A DNA stretch of 64,000 nucleotides from Roseateles sp. YR242. Its GTDB lineage: Bacteria > Pseudomonadota > Gammaproteobacteria > Burkholderiales > Burkholderiaceae_C. The stretch is taken from assembly GCF_900109745.1 (NCBI RefSeq), contig NZ_FOAV01000008.1, positions 186,001 through 250,000 on the forward strand, read 5' to 3'. The position numbers were made by a program, and so were the translations under genes. The notes beneath the pieces are model-generated. The model was not told the origin of the DNA. It was given only the letters and a program-made list of their open reading frames with translations, and did no database searches. The stretch's first letter is position 1. Each line of letters begins with the position of its first letter. This document shows, in pieces, positions 21,181 through 31,739 of this stretch.

Positions 21181-22302
21181 ATGAGTGCCGTACTTGATTC
21201 CTCCGGAACGGTCGATCTGACGGACGCTCGCGCTCATCCAGCACACGCGGCAGCGCATGGGGCAACAGTTACAGCGCCCGGCGCGTCCGCTGTTGCGCCG
21301 GCTCGTCGCCAGCGCAGCCGGCCTGCAACCCGGCGCCAGCCGTGGGGCGTGGGGCTGGTGGCCTCCCTGGCGTGGGGCGGTGCGGGCGTGCTGACCGTGT
21401 ACTGGCCCAACCTGGAGCGCGGGTTCACCGACTGGCCCTACACCCAGGAAGCCGGTTGGTGCTTCGTGGGCGTGGGGGTGTTGTTGGCAGTGCTGGCCTT
21501 CGTCGCGCCGTTCAGCGGCCGCGCCGGGGCGGCCGTGCTGCGCCCGTTGCGGCCGGCTGGCGCCTGGCTGGTGGCGATCGCCCTGGGCCTGGGTTTGTGG
21601 GAACTGCTCACGGCCAAGCTGGGCCGGCTGCCTTCACCATTCTTTGCCCCGCCCACCGCGTTGGCCGAGGTTTACCTCGACGACTGGAAGCGGCTGGGAG
21701 AAAGCACCTGGAATTCCGCCCGGCTGCTGGCCATCGGCGTGGGGTGGGGAGGGCTGGTCGGCTTCCTGGTGGGGGTGTCCATCGGCTGGTCCCGCGCCAT
21801 TGGCTACTGGGTGCATCCGGTCATCCGCTTCCTGGGGCCGGTGCCGGCCTCGGCCTTGTTGCCACTGGCCTTCTTTGCATTTCCGTCCAGCTATGCGGCG
21901 GCGGTCTTCCTGATTGCGCTGGCCACCGGCTTCCCGGTGGCGGTGCTGACCTGGTCCGGTGTGGCCAGCGTCAACCGCAACTATTACGACGTGGCCCGCA
22001 CCTTGGGCGCCTCCGAGGCCTTCCTCGTCCTGCGCGTGGCCATCCCGGCCGCATTGCCGCAGGTGTTCGTCGGGCTGTTCATGGGCCTGGGCGCGGCGTT
22101 CTCCATCCTGGTCACGGCCGAGATGATGGGGGTGAAGTCCGGGCTGGGCTGGTACCTCACCTGGGCGCAGGGCTGGGCGTCCTACAGCAACATGTATGCG
22201 GCGCTGATTCTCATGGCCATCCTGTGTTCCGGCATCATCACGCTGCTCTTCCTGCTGCGTGACCGTGTTTTGTCCTGGCAGAAAGGGACCGTCAAATGGT
22301 GA
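21181..22302 (+). CDS. ABC importer permease, SsuC/TauC family
   Basis: 373-residue inner-membrane permease. The C-terminal about 200 residues carry the BPD_transp_1 domain with an EAA-type loop around DVARTLGASEAFLVLRVAIPAALPQV, which docks the ATPase. The N-terminus is about 100 residues longer than SsuC: a cytoplasmic Ala-rich stretch followed by two extra predicted membrane helices before LWELLTAKLGRLPSPFFAPP. Its last codons overlap the ATPase gene by 7 bp. Function is inward transport of the substrate delivered by the binding protein at 20143. Confidence 0.88.
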   Translation: MSAVLDSSGTVDLTDARAHPAHAAAHGATVTAPGASAVAPARRQRSRPATRRQPWGVGLVASLAWGGAGVLTVYWPNLERGFTDWPYTQEAGWCFVGVGVLLAVLAFVAPFSGRAGAAVLRPLRPAGAWLVAIALGLGLWELLTAKLGRLPSPFFAPPTALAEVYLDDWKRLGESTWNSARLLAIGVGWGGLVGFLVGVSIGWSRAIGYWVHPVIRFLGPVPASALLPLAFFAFPSSYAAAVFLIALATGFPVAVLTWSGVASVNRNYYDVARTLGASEAFLVLRVAIPAALPQVFVGLFMGLGAAFSILVTAEMMGVKSGLGWYLTWAQGWASYSNMYAALILMAILCSGIITLLFLLRDRVLSWQKGTVKW

Positions 22303-23106
22303 ATGCCGTTGCGGAACATCCGCCCAGCGTAGCAACGCGGGCGAAAGCGCCCGGGGGGCTCGGGCGGGGCGCTCATATCGAGATCCGGTCCGTGAGCCAC
22401 CGCTTTGAACTCAAGGGCGGTCCGCTGCCGGTGCTTGACAGCGTCGACCTGGAGTTGAAGCCCGGTGAGTTTGTGGCGCTGCTGGGGCCCAGTGGCTGCG
22501 GCAAGTCCACCTTGCTGCGGCTGGTGGCCGGGCTGGAGCCGGCGGCCGAGGGACGCCTGACGCAGGATGGTGCGGACATCGTGCGTCCGGACCCGTCAAG
22601 GGTGGTGGTGTTTCAGGATCCGACGCTCTACCCGTGGCGCACCGTGCGGGCCAATGTGGCGCTGGGCCTGCAGGCCCGTGGGCTGCTGCGCCAGCAGCGA
22701 CACCGGGTGGACGAGGCGCTGGCGCTGGTGGGCCTGCGCGACTTTGCGGACGCTTACCCGCATCAACTGTCCGGTGGCATGGCCCAACGCGTGGCGCTGG
22801 CCCGCGCCCTGGTGAATGACCCCAGCCTGCTGGTGCTGGATGAGCCGCTGGGCAAGCTGGATTCACTCACCCGGCTGACCATGCAGAGTGAGTTGGTGTC
22901 GCTGTGGCAGCGCAGCGGCTTTTCGGCGTTGCTGGTGACGCACGACGTGGAGGAGGCGCTGTTCATGGCGCAGCGCGTGGTGGTGCTGAGCGACCGGCCG
23001 GCACGCATCGTGGCGGAGCTGCACAACCCGTTGCCGTATCCGCGCCATCGCGGTGATCCAGCGCTGGCGGCACTTCGCCATGAGGCGTTGCGGCACCTGG
23101 GGCTCG

Positions 23107-23120
<14 letters not shown>
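22296..23120 (+). CDS. ABC importer ATP-binding protein, SsuB/TauB family
   Basis: 274-residue ATPase with Walker A GPSGCGKST, a Q-loop in VVFQDPTLYPWRT, signature LSGGMAQRVALARAL, Walker B LLVLDEPLGKLD and an H-loop in LVTHDVEEAL. The first 28 residues are a nonconserved extension. The ATG at 22296 overlaps the permease stop. It energises the sulfonate-type importer encoded directly upstream. Its own 3' end overlaps the following cytochrome c gene by 14 bp, which ties that gene to the same transcript. Confidence 0.92.
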
Positions 23121-24489
<1,369 letters not shown>

Positions 24490-24703
24490 GGGCATGGGCA
24501 TTGGGATGACTGTCGCGCTTCTTGCGCCGGCCGGATATGCCCCGCAGAAAACATTCGTTCGCCCGTTGCCGGCCAGCAGCGCAGTGCCGATTTCTACAGG
24601 CAGGCGGGCCTCCTCAAGCAGCGGCTGGATGTGCCGCAGACGGTGACGCTGGTCCGAGTTTTTTGCCCCAAATGGCACCACCGGGCGCCAGAAGCACCCA
24701 AGG

Positions 24704-25732
24704 TCAGGCGGGACGCCAGACCGGTGATTCCTGCACCGCCACCTTGCGAGGCAGGATCTGCGCAGCCGTAAAGGCATCGGCAATGCGCTGCTGCTCGGTC
24801 AGCGATTCCGCATCCACCGGCTTCACCGCATAGCTGCGGCGCTCGTTGGCGGCCGCCACGGTGGCGGCGTCCAGGCCAAGTACCGGCGCATGCCATTCAG
24901 CGGCGGCGGCCGGATTTTTCTTGACCCATTCACCCGCACGCTGCAGCTCCTCATACACACGTTGCAGCACCGCGGGGTTCTCCTGCGCGAAGCTGGTGGA
25001 CGCGAGGTAGAAGCGGCGATAGTTCGAGATCCTGGTGCCGTCGGTCAGCACACGTGCGCTCGACTGTCGCTGCACAGCGGCCAGAAACGGATCCCAGATC
25101 ACCCAGGCGGCGACCGAGCCGTTCTCGAATGCGGCACGGCCATCGGCGGGGTTGAGATAGGCGGGTTCGATGTCCCGGATGGAAAGCCCGGCCTGCGACA
25201 GCGCCTCCAGCAGCAGGTAGTGCGCACCGGCGCCTTTGGCGAACGCCACCTTCTTGCCCTTGAGCTGCGCCAGCGTCGTGATGGGGGAATCCTTGCGCAC
25301 CACGATGGCCTGCGCGGTGGGCGAGGGCGTCTCGATGGCGTAATAGGTCAGCCTGGCACCGGCCGCCAGGGCAAAGGGTGGCACGGCATCGGCCACGTCC
25401 GCACTCAGGTCCAGCGCGCCGACATTCAGCGCCTCCAGCAGTGGCAGGCCAGAGGTGAACTCATGCCACTGCACATGGATCTGCTGCGGGGCGAGTGCCT
25501 TTTCCAGCACGCCGCGGGACTTCAGCAGCAGGGTCAGGGTGCTGGACTTCTGATAACCGATGCGCAGCGTCCGCGTTTCGGCGGCCTGGGCCAGCCCCCA
25601 TCCGGTGGCGCCACCCGCCAGTGCGGCGATGGCGGCGCCCTGCAGCAGCCACTGGCGGCGGGAAGGCCCGGCGTCGGTGGACAGGGCGGACGGCGTGGAG
25701 GCGAGGGGGGAGGGCGAGGCAGAGGAATCCAT
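24704..25732 (-). CDS. Aliphatic-sulfonate ABC transporter substrate-binding protein (SsuA-like)
   Basis: 342-residue periplasmic binding protein. The leader contains a Ser/Ala/Pro-rich start, then the twin-arginine SRRQWLLQG and an Ala-rich core ending in AQA. The mature part begins RTLRIGYQKSSTLTLLLKSRG, characteristic of SsuA, with LKGKKVAFAKGAGAHYLL and AWVIWDPFLAAVQ further on. It stands alone with no permease or ATPase in the same orientation, so it probably feeds one of the sulfonate-type permeases in the window. The ATG at 25732 is chosen; a GTG 12 bp upstream is possible. It is divergent from the amino-acid importer across a promoter region with a perfect palindrome. Confidence 0.85.
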   Translation of the reverse strand: MDSSASPSPLASTPSALSTDAGPSRRQWLLQGAAIAALAGGATGWGLAQAAETRTLRIGYQKSSTLTLLLKSRGVLEKALAPQQIHVQWHEFTSGLPLLEALNVGALDLSADVADAVPPFALAAGARLTYYAIETPSPTAQAIVVRKDSPITTLAQLKGKKVAFAKGAGAHYLLLEALSQAGLSIRDIEPAYLNPADGRAAFENGSVAAWVIWDPFLAAVQRQSSARVLTDGTRISNYRRFYLASTSFAQENPAVLQRVYEELQRAGEWVKKNPAAAAEWHAPVLGLDAATVAAANERRSYAVKPVDAESLTEQQRIADAFTAAQILPRKVAVQESPVWRPA

Positions 25733-25819
25733 GATGAGCGGCACCGAAGCGAGGAGTGATGCGGAGGTAAGGGGTTCAGCAACATAGTGTTCAGCGCGTC
25801 GGATGCCAATGAAGCAATT

Positions 25820-25835
25820 CGTCTATGCATAGACG
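25820..25835. promoter_or_regulatory. 16-bp perfect palindrome, candidate operator
   Basis: CGTCTATGCATAGACG is fully symmetric and sits between the divergent sulfonate-binding protein (start 25732) and the amino-acid importer (start 26010). Position and symmetry suggest a dimeric repressor or activator binding site that controls one or both genes. The regulator is not encoded nearby. Confidence 0.5.
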
Positions 25836-26009
25836 GCAATGGACACACCGCTGCGGCTGCGGCTGCATGTGCGCGTGGCCCTGTGTCTATCAGTTCTTCT
25901 GTGCGGATTGCGCGCATGCATATGCCCATCGCTTCGTTGTGACCGGCGTACGGCAAACCTACGCTGGAGGCTCTCAATCACTCCACGTCCTTCACGGATG
26001 CCACACACC

Positions 26010-26840
26010 ATGAGCCTGACCCGCCGCGCCTTGTTGATCGTTGCCACCTCCGCCACCATGCTGGGCGTCGCCCACGCGGACCAGCTTGCTGATGTGAAGC
26101 AACGCGGCGAACTGGTGGTGGGCGTTCTGGGCACCGACGAGCCCAACAGCTTCATCGACCCCAAGAGCCGCGAGATCGTCGGCTACGAGGTGGATCTGGC
26201 CAAGGCCATTGCCGAGAAGCTGGGCGTGAAGCTGCGGCTGAAGCAGCTGGCGGTGGCGGCCCGTATCCCCGAGCTGCAGCAAGGGCAGGTGGACCTGCTC
26301 GCCGCCAGCCTGACCCACAACAAGGAGCGTGAAGCGGTGATCGACTTCTCGCTGACCACCTTTGTCACCGGGCAGAAGGTGCTGGTGAAGAAGGACAGCG
26401 GCATCAAGTCGCTGGACCAGCTCAATGGCAAGAAAATCGTCACCATCAAGGGCGGCACGCAGGAGCCCAACATCCGCAAGGCCGTGCCCAATGTGGATGT
26501 GGTGACCTTCGACACCGGCCCGCAGGCCTTCCAGGCCCTGCAGCAGGGCAAGGGCGTGGCCTTTGTGAACGACGAGGTGTCGCTGCTGGATCAATTCGCC
26601 AAGCTGGGCGCGGCCTCGGCGCAGTACCAGATCCTGTCTGCCAACCTGAGCGTCGAGCCGCTGGCGCTGGGCATCCGCAAGGGCGAGAAGAACTTCAAGG
26701 CCCAGGTCGACGGTGTGCTGCGTGATCTGGAGAAGAGCGGCGTGGCCCAGCAGCTCTTCGTCAAATGGTATGGCCCGGACACGCGCCTGAAGTTCCCGAC
26801 CCGCGACTTCAAGATCGAGAGCGATCAAGTCCAGAGCTGA
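26010..26840 (+). CDS. Polar amino-acid ABC transporter substrate-binding protein (family 3)
   Basis: 276-residue periplasmic binding protein of the GlnH/HisJ/FliY family. A Sec signal peptide (SLTRRALLIVATSATMLGVAHA) is followed by the usual opening KQRGELVVGVLGTDEPNSF, then GYEVDLAKAIAEKLGVKLRLK and a hinge region with TIKGGTQEPNIRK. Two close ATGs exist (25998 and 26010); the second gives a standard signal peptide. It is the first gene of a run with two permeases. Within a sulfur-compound neighbourhood the cargo might be cysteine, cystine or another sulfur amino acid, but the residues seen do not prove that. Confidence 0.87.
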   Translation: MSLTRRALLIVATSATMLGVAHADQLADVKQRGELVVGVLGTDEPNSFIDPKSREIVGYEVDLAKAIAEKLGVKLRLKQLAVAARIPELQQGQVDLLAASLTHNKEREAVIDFSLTTFVTGQKVLVKKDSGIKSLDQLNGKKIVTIKGGTQEPNIRKAVPNVDVVTFDTGPQAFQALQQGKGVAFVNDEVSLLDQFAKLGAASAQYQILSANLSVEPLALGIRKGEKNFKAQVDGVLRDLEKSGVAQQLFVKWYGPDTRLKFPTRDFKIESDQVQS

Positions 26841-26921
26841 TCCGGCACTGCACGCGATTCCTCTCACAGCGCGCCCCGGCTACCGGGGCGTCGTCACGTC
26901 CGGGCGCGTTCCGGCCTCACC

Positions 26922-27623
26922 ATGCCCACGATCGATCTTTCCCATGTTCTTCACGGCCAGTTCCTGGCCTGGCTGCTGGCAGGCGTGAAGCTGTCGCTCC
27001 TGCTCACGCTGATCGCCTTGTTGAGCTCGCTGCCCCTGGCGACCCTGGTGGCACTGGCGCGGCTCTCACCCGTGAGGGTGGTGAACCGTCTGGCCTGGGG
27101 TTATGTGGAGACCGTTCGCAACGTTCCGCTGCTGGCCCATCTGTTGTTCTGGTACTTCGCCGTGCCGGAACTCCTGCCGGAGGACTTCAAGGCCTGGCTG
27201 TATGCGGGCCACATCGAGGCCATCGCGGCCGTCTCGGCGCTGGTGGTTTACACCACAGCCTACATGGCGGAGGACATCCGCTCGGGGATACGCTCGGTGC
27301 CTCACGGCCAATGGCTGGCTGCGCGGTCCCTGGGCATGGGATGGGGCGCGCTGGTGCGTTGGGTGGTGCTGCCGCAGGCGGTGCGGGCCATTGTGCCGCC
27401 GCTGATCTCGCAGACGTTGAATCTTTGGAAGAACACCAGCATCGCCAGCGTGATCGGCACCGCCGAGCTCATGACCCAGGCGCAGCGGGTGGAGTCCGCC
27501 AGCTTCCGCGGCTTCGAGACCTTCCTGGCGGCCACGCTGGTCTATCTCAGTGTCTCGCTGGCGATCACGGCGGCCGGCACCTTCTACCAATGGCGCTACC
27601 CGGTCCGGGCGGCCAGCCGATGA
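26922..27623 (+). CDS. Polar amino-acid ABC transporter permease (first of pair)
   Basis: 233-residue inner-membrane permease of the HisM/GltJ type with about five helices. Family signatures are ETVRNVPLLAHLLFWYFAVPEL near residue 65 and the EAA-like loop AARSLGMGWGALVRWVVLPQAVRAIVPPL. It is 81 bp after the binding protein and 19 bp before the second permease, so the three genes form one unit. Together the permeases form a heterodimer that needs two ATPase subunits, and none is encoded next to them. Confidence 0.9.
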   Translation: MPTIDLSHVLHGQFLAWLLAGVKLSLLLTLIALLSSLPLATLVALARLSPVRVVNRLAWGYVETVRNVPLLAHLLFWYFAVPELLPEDFKAWLYAGHIEAIAAVSALVVYTTAYMAEDIRSGIRSVPHGQWLAARSLGMGWGALVRWVVLPQAVRAIVPPLISQTLNLWKNTSIASVIGTAELMTQAQRVESASFRGFETFLAATLVYLSVSLAITAAGTFYQWRYPVRAASR

Positions 27624-27642
27624 GCCGGGCGGGACCCCCTCG

Positions 27643-28344
27643 ATGAGCATCCTGGAGATGATCGATGTCTACTGGCTCTATGCGCTGGTAGGCCAATATC
27701 CACAAGGCCCCCTGGGCGGGCTTTGCCTCACTGTGCTGCTGGCCCTGCTCGGCATGGTGCTGGCGCTACCGCTGGGCGTGCTGCTGGGCGTGGCGCGGGT
27801 CAGCCGCCCACGGGTGCTGCGCTGGCCGGTGACGGCCTGGGTGTTTGTGGTGCGCGGCACGCCGCTGCTGATGGTGGTGTTCTGGGCCTATTTCTTTCTG
27901 CCCAGTGTCACCGGGCAGAAGACGGGGCAGTTCGCGACCATGCTGGCCGCGCTGGTGCTGTTTGATGCGGCCTACCTGGCTGAAATCGTGCGGGCCGGGC
28001 TCCAGGCCCTGCCAGCCGGCCAGGCCCAGGCGGCCCAGGCCCTGGGCATGAGCCGACTGCAGGCCTTGCGCCTGGTGCTGCTGCCCCAGGCGTTGCGGCA
28101 GATGCTGCCTTCATTGGTCAACCAATTGGCATCGACCATCAAGCAGACCTCGCTGGGCACCATCATCGGCCTGTCGGAACTGTCCTTCATCGCCAATCAG
28201 ATCAACGCCCAGGTGCTGGTGCAGCCGGTGGCCGTCTACGGCGGGCTGGCCCTGTGCTACTTCGTGCTGTGCTTCGGGCTCTCGCGCTGTGCGCATGCGC
28301 TGGAGCGACGGCTGGGGGCCGGCCCCCGGATTCGTACAGCCTGA
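27643..28344 (+). CDS. Polar amino-acid ABC transporter permease (second of pair)
   Basis: 233-residue permease paired with the gene at 26922. The sequence includes FVVRGTPLLMVVFWAYFFLPS and the EAA-type loop QAAQALGMSRLQALRLVLLPQALRQMLPSL, typical of the GltK/HisQ class. The ATG at 27643 follows the first permease stop closely; earlier in-frame starts would run inside that gene. The expected ATPase gene does not follow: the next gene is a taurine-type binding protein. The subunit must therefore come from elsewhere, or a shared ATPase is used. Confidence 0.9.
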   Translation: MSILEMIDVYWLYALVGQYPQGPLGGLCLTVLLALLGMVLALPLGVLLGVARVSRPRVLRWPVTAWVFVVRGTPLLMVVFWAYFFLPSVTGQKTGQFATMLAALVLFDAAYLAEIVRAGLQALPAGQAQAAQALGMSRLQALRLVLLPQALRQMLPSLVNQLASTIKQTSLGTIIGLSELSFIANQINAQVLVQPVAVYGGLALCYFVLCFGLSRCAHALERRLGAGPRIRTA

Positions 28345-28480
28345 TCTGCATGCGCTTGCGCACGTCAGCGTATCCGCGTCCGCACAGGCCTCCGCATAAG
28401 CTCATGCGCAGCGCTTTGTTGGCCGGCGGGCGGGCGCTGCCTAGAGTCCGGGCTACTTCTGCACCACTCACGGAGCCCGC

Positions 28481-29530
28481 ATGGCCCAGCGTTCCCTGCT
28501 TGATCACCTTCGCCGCGCCGTGGCGCCGTTCCTGCCCTGGGCGTCGCTCGGCGTCTGCGCCATGGCGCTGGCCGTCTCGCCAGCCGTCCAGGCCGCAGAA
28601 ACCAGGGAGGTCACGTTTGCCTATCAGGACATGCTGGTGCCGCTGCGCACGCTGATCGAATCCGGGGAACTGGAGAAGAGCACCGGCTACAGGATTCAAT
28701 GGCGGCAGTTTGGTGGGGGCGGCGATGTGATTCGCGCCATGGCCTCCGGTGATGTGCAGATCGGCGAAGCCGGCTCCAGCCCGATTGCCGCCGCCACCAG
28801 CCAGGGGCAGGACATTCGCCTGTTCTGGATCCTGGATGACATTGCCGATGCCGAGGCGCTGGTGGCCCGCAACGGCAGTGGCATCAACAGCTGGAAGGAC
28901 CTCAAGGGCAAGAAGGTGGCCACGCCGTTTGTCAGCACCTCGCATTACCAGCTGCTGGTGGGGTTGAAGCTGGAGGGCGTCGACCCCAAGGACGTCCAGG
29001 TGGTGAATCTGCGCCCGCCGGAAGTGGCGGCCGCCTGGGAGCGCGGCGACATCGACGCCGCGTTTGTCTGGGATCCGGCCCTGGCCCGCATCAAGGCCAG
29101 TGGCAAGGTCATCGCCAGTTCGGGCAGCATCGGGCGCAAAGGGCATCCGACGTTTGACGGCCTGGTGGTGAATGCGCGCTGGGCCGCCGAGAACGAAACC
29201 TTTGTGGTGGCGCTGGTGAAGGCACTGGCGCGCGCTGATGCCAACTACCGCAGCCAGGGCAAGCGCTGGACAGCCGACACGCCGGAAGTCCGCGCCATTG
29301 CGAAGTGGAGCAAGGCGGACCCGAAGGACGTACCAGGGGCCATCTCCCTCTACCGCTTCCCGACGCCCGAAGAACAACTCTCCGCCACCTGGCTGGGCGG
29401 TGGCGCGGCCAAGGCGCTGGCCAACACTGCGAGTTTTCTGCAGGAGCAGGGGAGGGTGCAGACCCTCAAGCCCGATTACGGCGCCTATGTCACGACCGAG
29501 TACGTGAAGAAGGCCCTGGCGGCGCGCTGA
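28481..29530 (+). CDS. tauA: Taurine ABC transporter substrate-binding protein
   Basis: 349-residue periplasmic taurine-binding protein. A signal peptide of about 36 residues (LGVCAMALAVSPAVQA) precedes EVTFAYQDMLVPLRTLIESGELEK. Later motifs such as RQFGGGGDVIRAMASGDVQIGEAGSSP, VARNGSGINSWKDLKGKKVATPF and FVWDPALARI match TauA closely. It begins a compact tauABC operon (next gene 3 bp downstream). The taurine dioxygenase gene tauD that normally ends such an operon is missing. Imported taurine might instead be handled by another route, for example the SsuD-like enzyme at 19044. Confidence 0.92.
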   Translation: MAQRSLLDHLRRAVAPFLPWASLGVCAMALAVSPAVQAAETREVTFAYQDMLVPLRTLIESGELEKSTGYRIQWRQFGGGGDVIRAMASGDVQIGEAGSSPIAAATSQGQDIRLFWILDDIADAEALVARNGSGINSWKDLKGKKVATPFVSTSHYQLLVGLKLEGVDPKDVQVVNLRPPEVAAAWERGDIDAAFVWDPALARIKASGKVIASSGSIGRKGHPTFDGLVVNARWAAENETFVVALVKALARADANYRSQGKRWTADTPEVRAIAKWSKADPKDVPGAISLYRFPTPEEQLSATWLGGGAAKALANTASFLQEQGRVQTLKPDYGAYVTTEYVKKALAAR

Positions 29531-29533
29531 GCG

Positions 29534-30361
29534 GTGGCCACACTCGAACTGCGCGGGCTGGAAGTCTGCTTCGACGGGCCACGGGGTGAGGCTGTGCAGG
29601 CGTTGGCGCCGCTGGACCTGACCGTGTCCAGCCCCGAATTCCTGGTGCTGCTGGGCGCTTCGGGCTGCGGCAAGACCACCCTGCTGAACTGCATCGCCGG
29701 CTTCCTGCCACCCAGCGCCGGGCGCATGGTGCTGGACGGCCAACCGGTGGCCGGCCCCGGCGCCGACCGTGGCGTGGTGTTTCAGCGACATGCCCTGCTG
29801 CCGTGGCTGAACGTGCGGGACAACGTGGCGCTGCCCTTGCGCCTGCGCGGGGTGCCGCGCACGGAACGGCGCCAGAGGGCCCAGGAGCGGCTGGCCCAGG
29901 TGGGCCTGGCCGAGCACGGGGACCGCCGCACCTGGCAGCTCTCCGGTGGCATGCAGCAGCGTGTGGGCATTGCCCGTGCCTTGGCGAGCGATCCGGCAGT
30001 GCTGCTGATGGACGAGCCGCTGGGCGCGCTGGACGCCTTGACGCGGGAACAGGTGCAGGAGTTGCTGCTGCAGGTCTGGCAGGCCACCGCCAAGCTGGTG
30101 GTGTTTGTGACCCATTCCGTGGAAGAGGCATTGTTTCTGGGGACTCGGCTGGTGTTGATGAGCCCGGGGCCAGGGCGCGTGGTGCGGGAGATGCATGACC
30201 TGCCGTTCTCGCGACGATTCCTGGCGCATGGGGATGCCCGGGCGGAGAAATCCAGCCGCGAGTTCATTGCGCTGCGCGAGGAGGTGTTGTCCCATCTGCA
30301 CGGGCGCGGCGCGGCATCTGCTGCGCGTCTCAGCGAGGTGAACTCCCGTGTTGCGGCCTGA
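29534..30361 (+). CDS. tauB: Taurine ABC transporter ATP-binding protein
   Basis: 275-residue ATPase with a GTG start placed 3 bp after tauA. Walker [11 protein letters not shown]-loop [13 protein letters not shown], signature [15 protein letters not shown], Walker [13 protein letters not shown] and H-loop [12 protein letters not shown] are all present, typical of TauB/SsuB. The gene overlaps tauC by 14 bp, giving tight coupling. It powers taurine import with TauA and TauC. Confidence 0.93.
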   Translation: MATLELRGLEVCFDGPRGEAVQALAPLDLTVSSPEFLVLLGASGCGKTTLLNCIAGFLPPSAGRMVLDGQPVAGPGADRGVVFQRHALLPWLNVRDNVALPLRLRGVPRTERRQRAQERLAQVGLAEHGDRRTWQLSGGMQQRVGIARALASDPAVLLMDEPLGALDALTREQVQELLLQVWQATAKLVVFVTHSVEEALFLGTRLVLMSPGPGRVVREMHDLPFSRRFLAHGDARAEKSSREFIALREEVLSHLHGRGAASAARLSEVNSRVAA

Positions 30362-31169
30362 GCCCATACCGCTGCGCAAGGTCAGTCGCCCCTCGGTGCC
30401 CGGCGCCGGGTCCAGCGCATGGATCAGCGCGGCCACGGTGTTCGCCGGGCTGCTGCTGTGGTGGGGCGTGACGGCCGCAAGCTGGGTCAAGCCGCTGTTC
30501 CTCCCATCGCCAGCTGCGGTGGCCCAGCAGTTCTCGGAGTATCTGACCGGTCGGGCCAACGACCTGCCGCTGTGGCGCCATCTGGCGGCCAGCCTGGGTC
30601 GGGTGATGCTGGCCTTCGGCCTGGCCTGCGTGACGGCGGTGCCGTTGGGCATCGCCATGGGCCTGTCGCGCTGGGCGCGTGGGCTGCTGGACCCGCCGCT
30701 GGAGTTCTATCGGCCGCTACCGCCGCTGGCCTACCTGCCGTTGATCATCATCTGGTTTGGCATCGATGAGGTGCCCAAGGTGCTGTTGATCTATCTCTCA
30801 TGCTTTGCGCCGCTGGCCCTTGCCGCCCGTTCCGGCCTGCGCAGTGCCGCCCCCGAGCAGCTGCATGCGGCGGCTTCCATGGGCGCCAACCGCTGGCAGC
30901 TGATGTGGCATGTGGCCCTGCCGGCGGCGCTGCCGGAGATCCTGGTGGGCATGCGCGTGGCGCTGGGTTTTGGCTGGACCACCCTGGTGGCCGCCGAGAT
31001 GGTGGCGGCCTCGTCCGGCCTGGGCCAGATGGTGCTGAACGCCTCCAACTTCCTGCGCACCGACATCGTGGTGATGGGGATCCTGGTCATCGGCGGCGTG
31101 GCCTGGTCGTTTGACCTGCTGATGCGGGCGGTGGAGCGCCGTGTGGTGCCGTGGCGGGGAAGGGGCTGA
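30348..31169 (+). CDS. tauC: Taurine ABC transporter permease
   Basis: 273-residue permease with a GTG start inside the end of tauB. Six predicted helices carry the family phrases [34 protein letters not shown] and an EAA loop [26 protein letters not shown]. The protein is a normal TauC length. After this gene about 180 bp without genes lead to a hydrolase remnant on the other strand; no tauD follows. Confidence 0.93.
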   Translation: MLRPEPIPLRKVSRPSVPGAGSSAWISAATVFAGLLLWWGVTAASWVKPLFLPSPAAVAQQFSEYLTGRANDLPLWRHLAASLGRVMLAFGLACVTAVPLGIAMGLSRWARGLLDPPLEFYRPLPPLAYLPLIIIWFGIDEVPKVLLIYLSCFAPLALAARSGLRSAAPEQLHAAASMGANRWQLMWHVALPAALPEILVGMRVALGFGWTTLVAAEMVAASSGLGQMVLNASNFLRTDIVVMGILVIGGVAWSFDLLMRAVERRVVPWRGRG

Positions 31170-31348
31170 GCCCTCCCGGCGCCGTTCCTGGCCGCTTCAG
31201 ATCAGGCGGGTGGCCAGGCTGACCACGGGATTGGCTGAGGCCGAGGCGTCAGGCGCACTGCACTACGGGCTGTACCAGGGCTGCACTACGCACTGCACTC
31301 TACCGCCATCATGTCTCAACATCAGGGCCGAGCGATAGGGCTGTCGCC

Positions 31349-31570
31349 TCACGCCCCAGGCGCCAGCCGGTCCAGGAAGCGCGCCACATCCTTGGCCGAC
31401 CGCTCGGGAATCTCCTGCTGCGGCAGGTGCCCCACATCCGGATAGACCACGAGCCTGGCGTTGGGAATCGCGGCGGCAAATCGGCGCGAATGCTCGCCCG
31501 GGATCAGAGGGTCGACATCCCCGTGCAGGATCAGCGCATAGGACAGGTACTTGAGCACGGGCGCCTCGGC
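31349..31570 (-). pseudogene. Alpha/beta-hydrolase C-terminal remnant
   Basis: About 70 residues of a minus-strand frame resemble the end of an alpha/beta hydrolase: the catalytic-acid strand ALILHGDVDPLIP, then RFAAAIPNARLVVYPDVGHLPQQE with the catalytic His, and a closing helix. The nucleophile-elbow half of the protein is absent; upstream codons in this frame have no hydrolase character and there is no proper start. It is best read as a decayed gene between tauC and the dehydrogenase operon. The rest of 31170-31739 shows only short degenerate repeats such as GCACTGCACTACG. Confidence 0.6.
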
Positions 31571-31739
31571 ATCGGTGGGGATGGGTGGCGCGACGATAGG
31601 AGCGGGAAGGGCACTTGTGAAATGCCGTTCCCACCTATGTACATGACAGCGCCGACAAGAGGCGGCCCCGGAATGGATCAACGATGCCTGTGCAGCTGCC
31701 GTGACCCCGTGGCGAGGAGATCCACGGATCCAGCGGACT

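Noticed and set aside
28202-30658. 818-codon minus-strand open frame opposite tauABC
   Set aside because: Antisense to three well-supported transporter genes; its translation is compositionally biased with no family features.
31263-31634. Second minus-strand frame over the hydrolase remnant
   Set aside because: Arg/Pro/Cys-rich shadow of the remnant in another frame; only the frame ending at 31349 shows hydrolase motifs.
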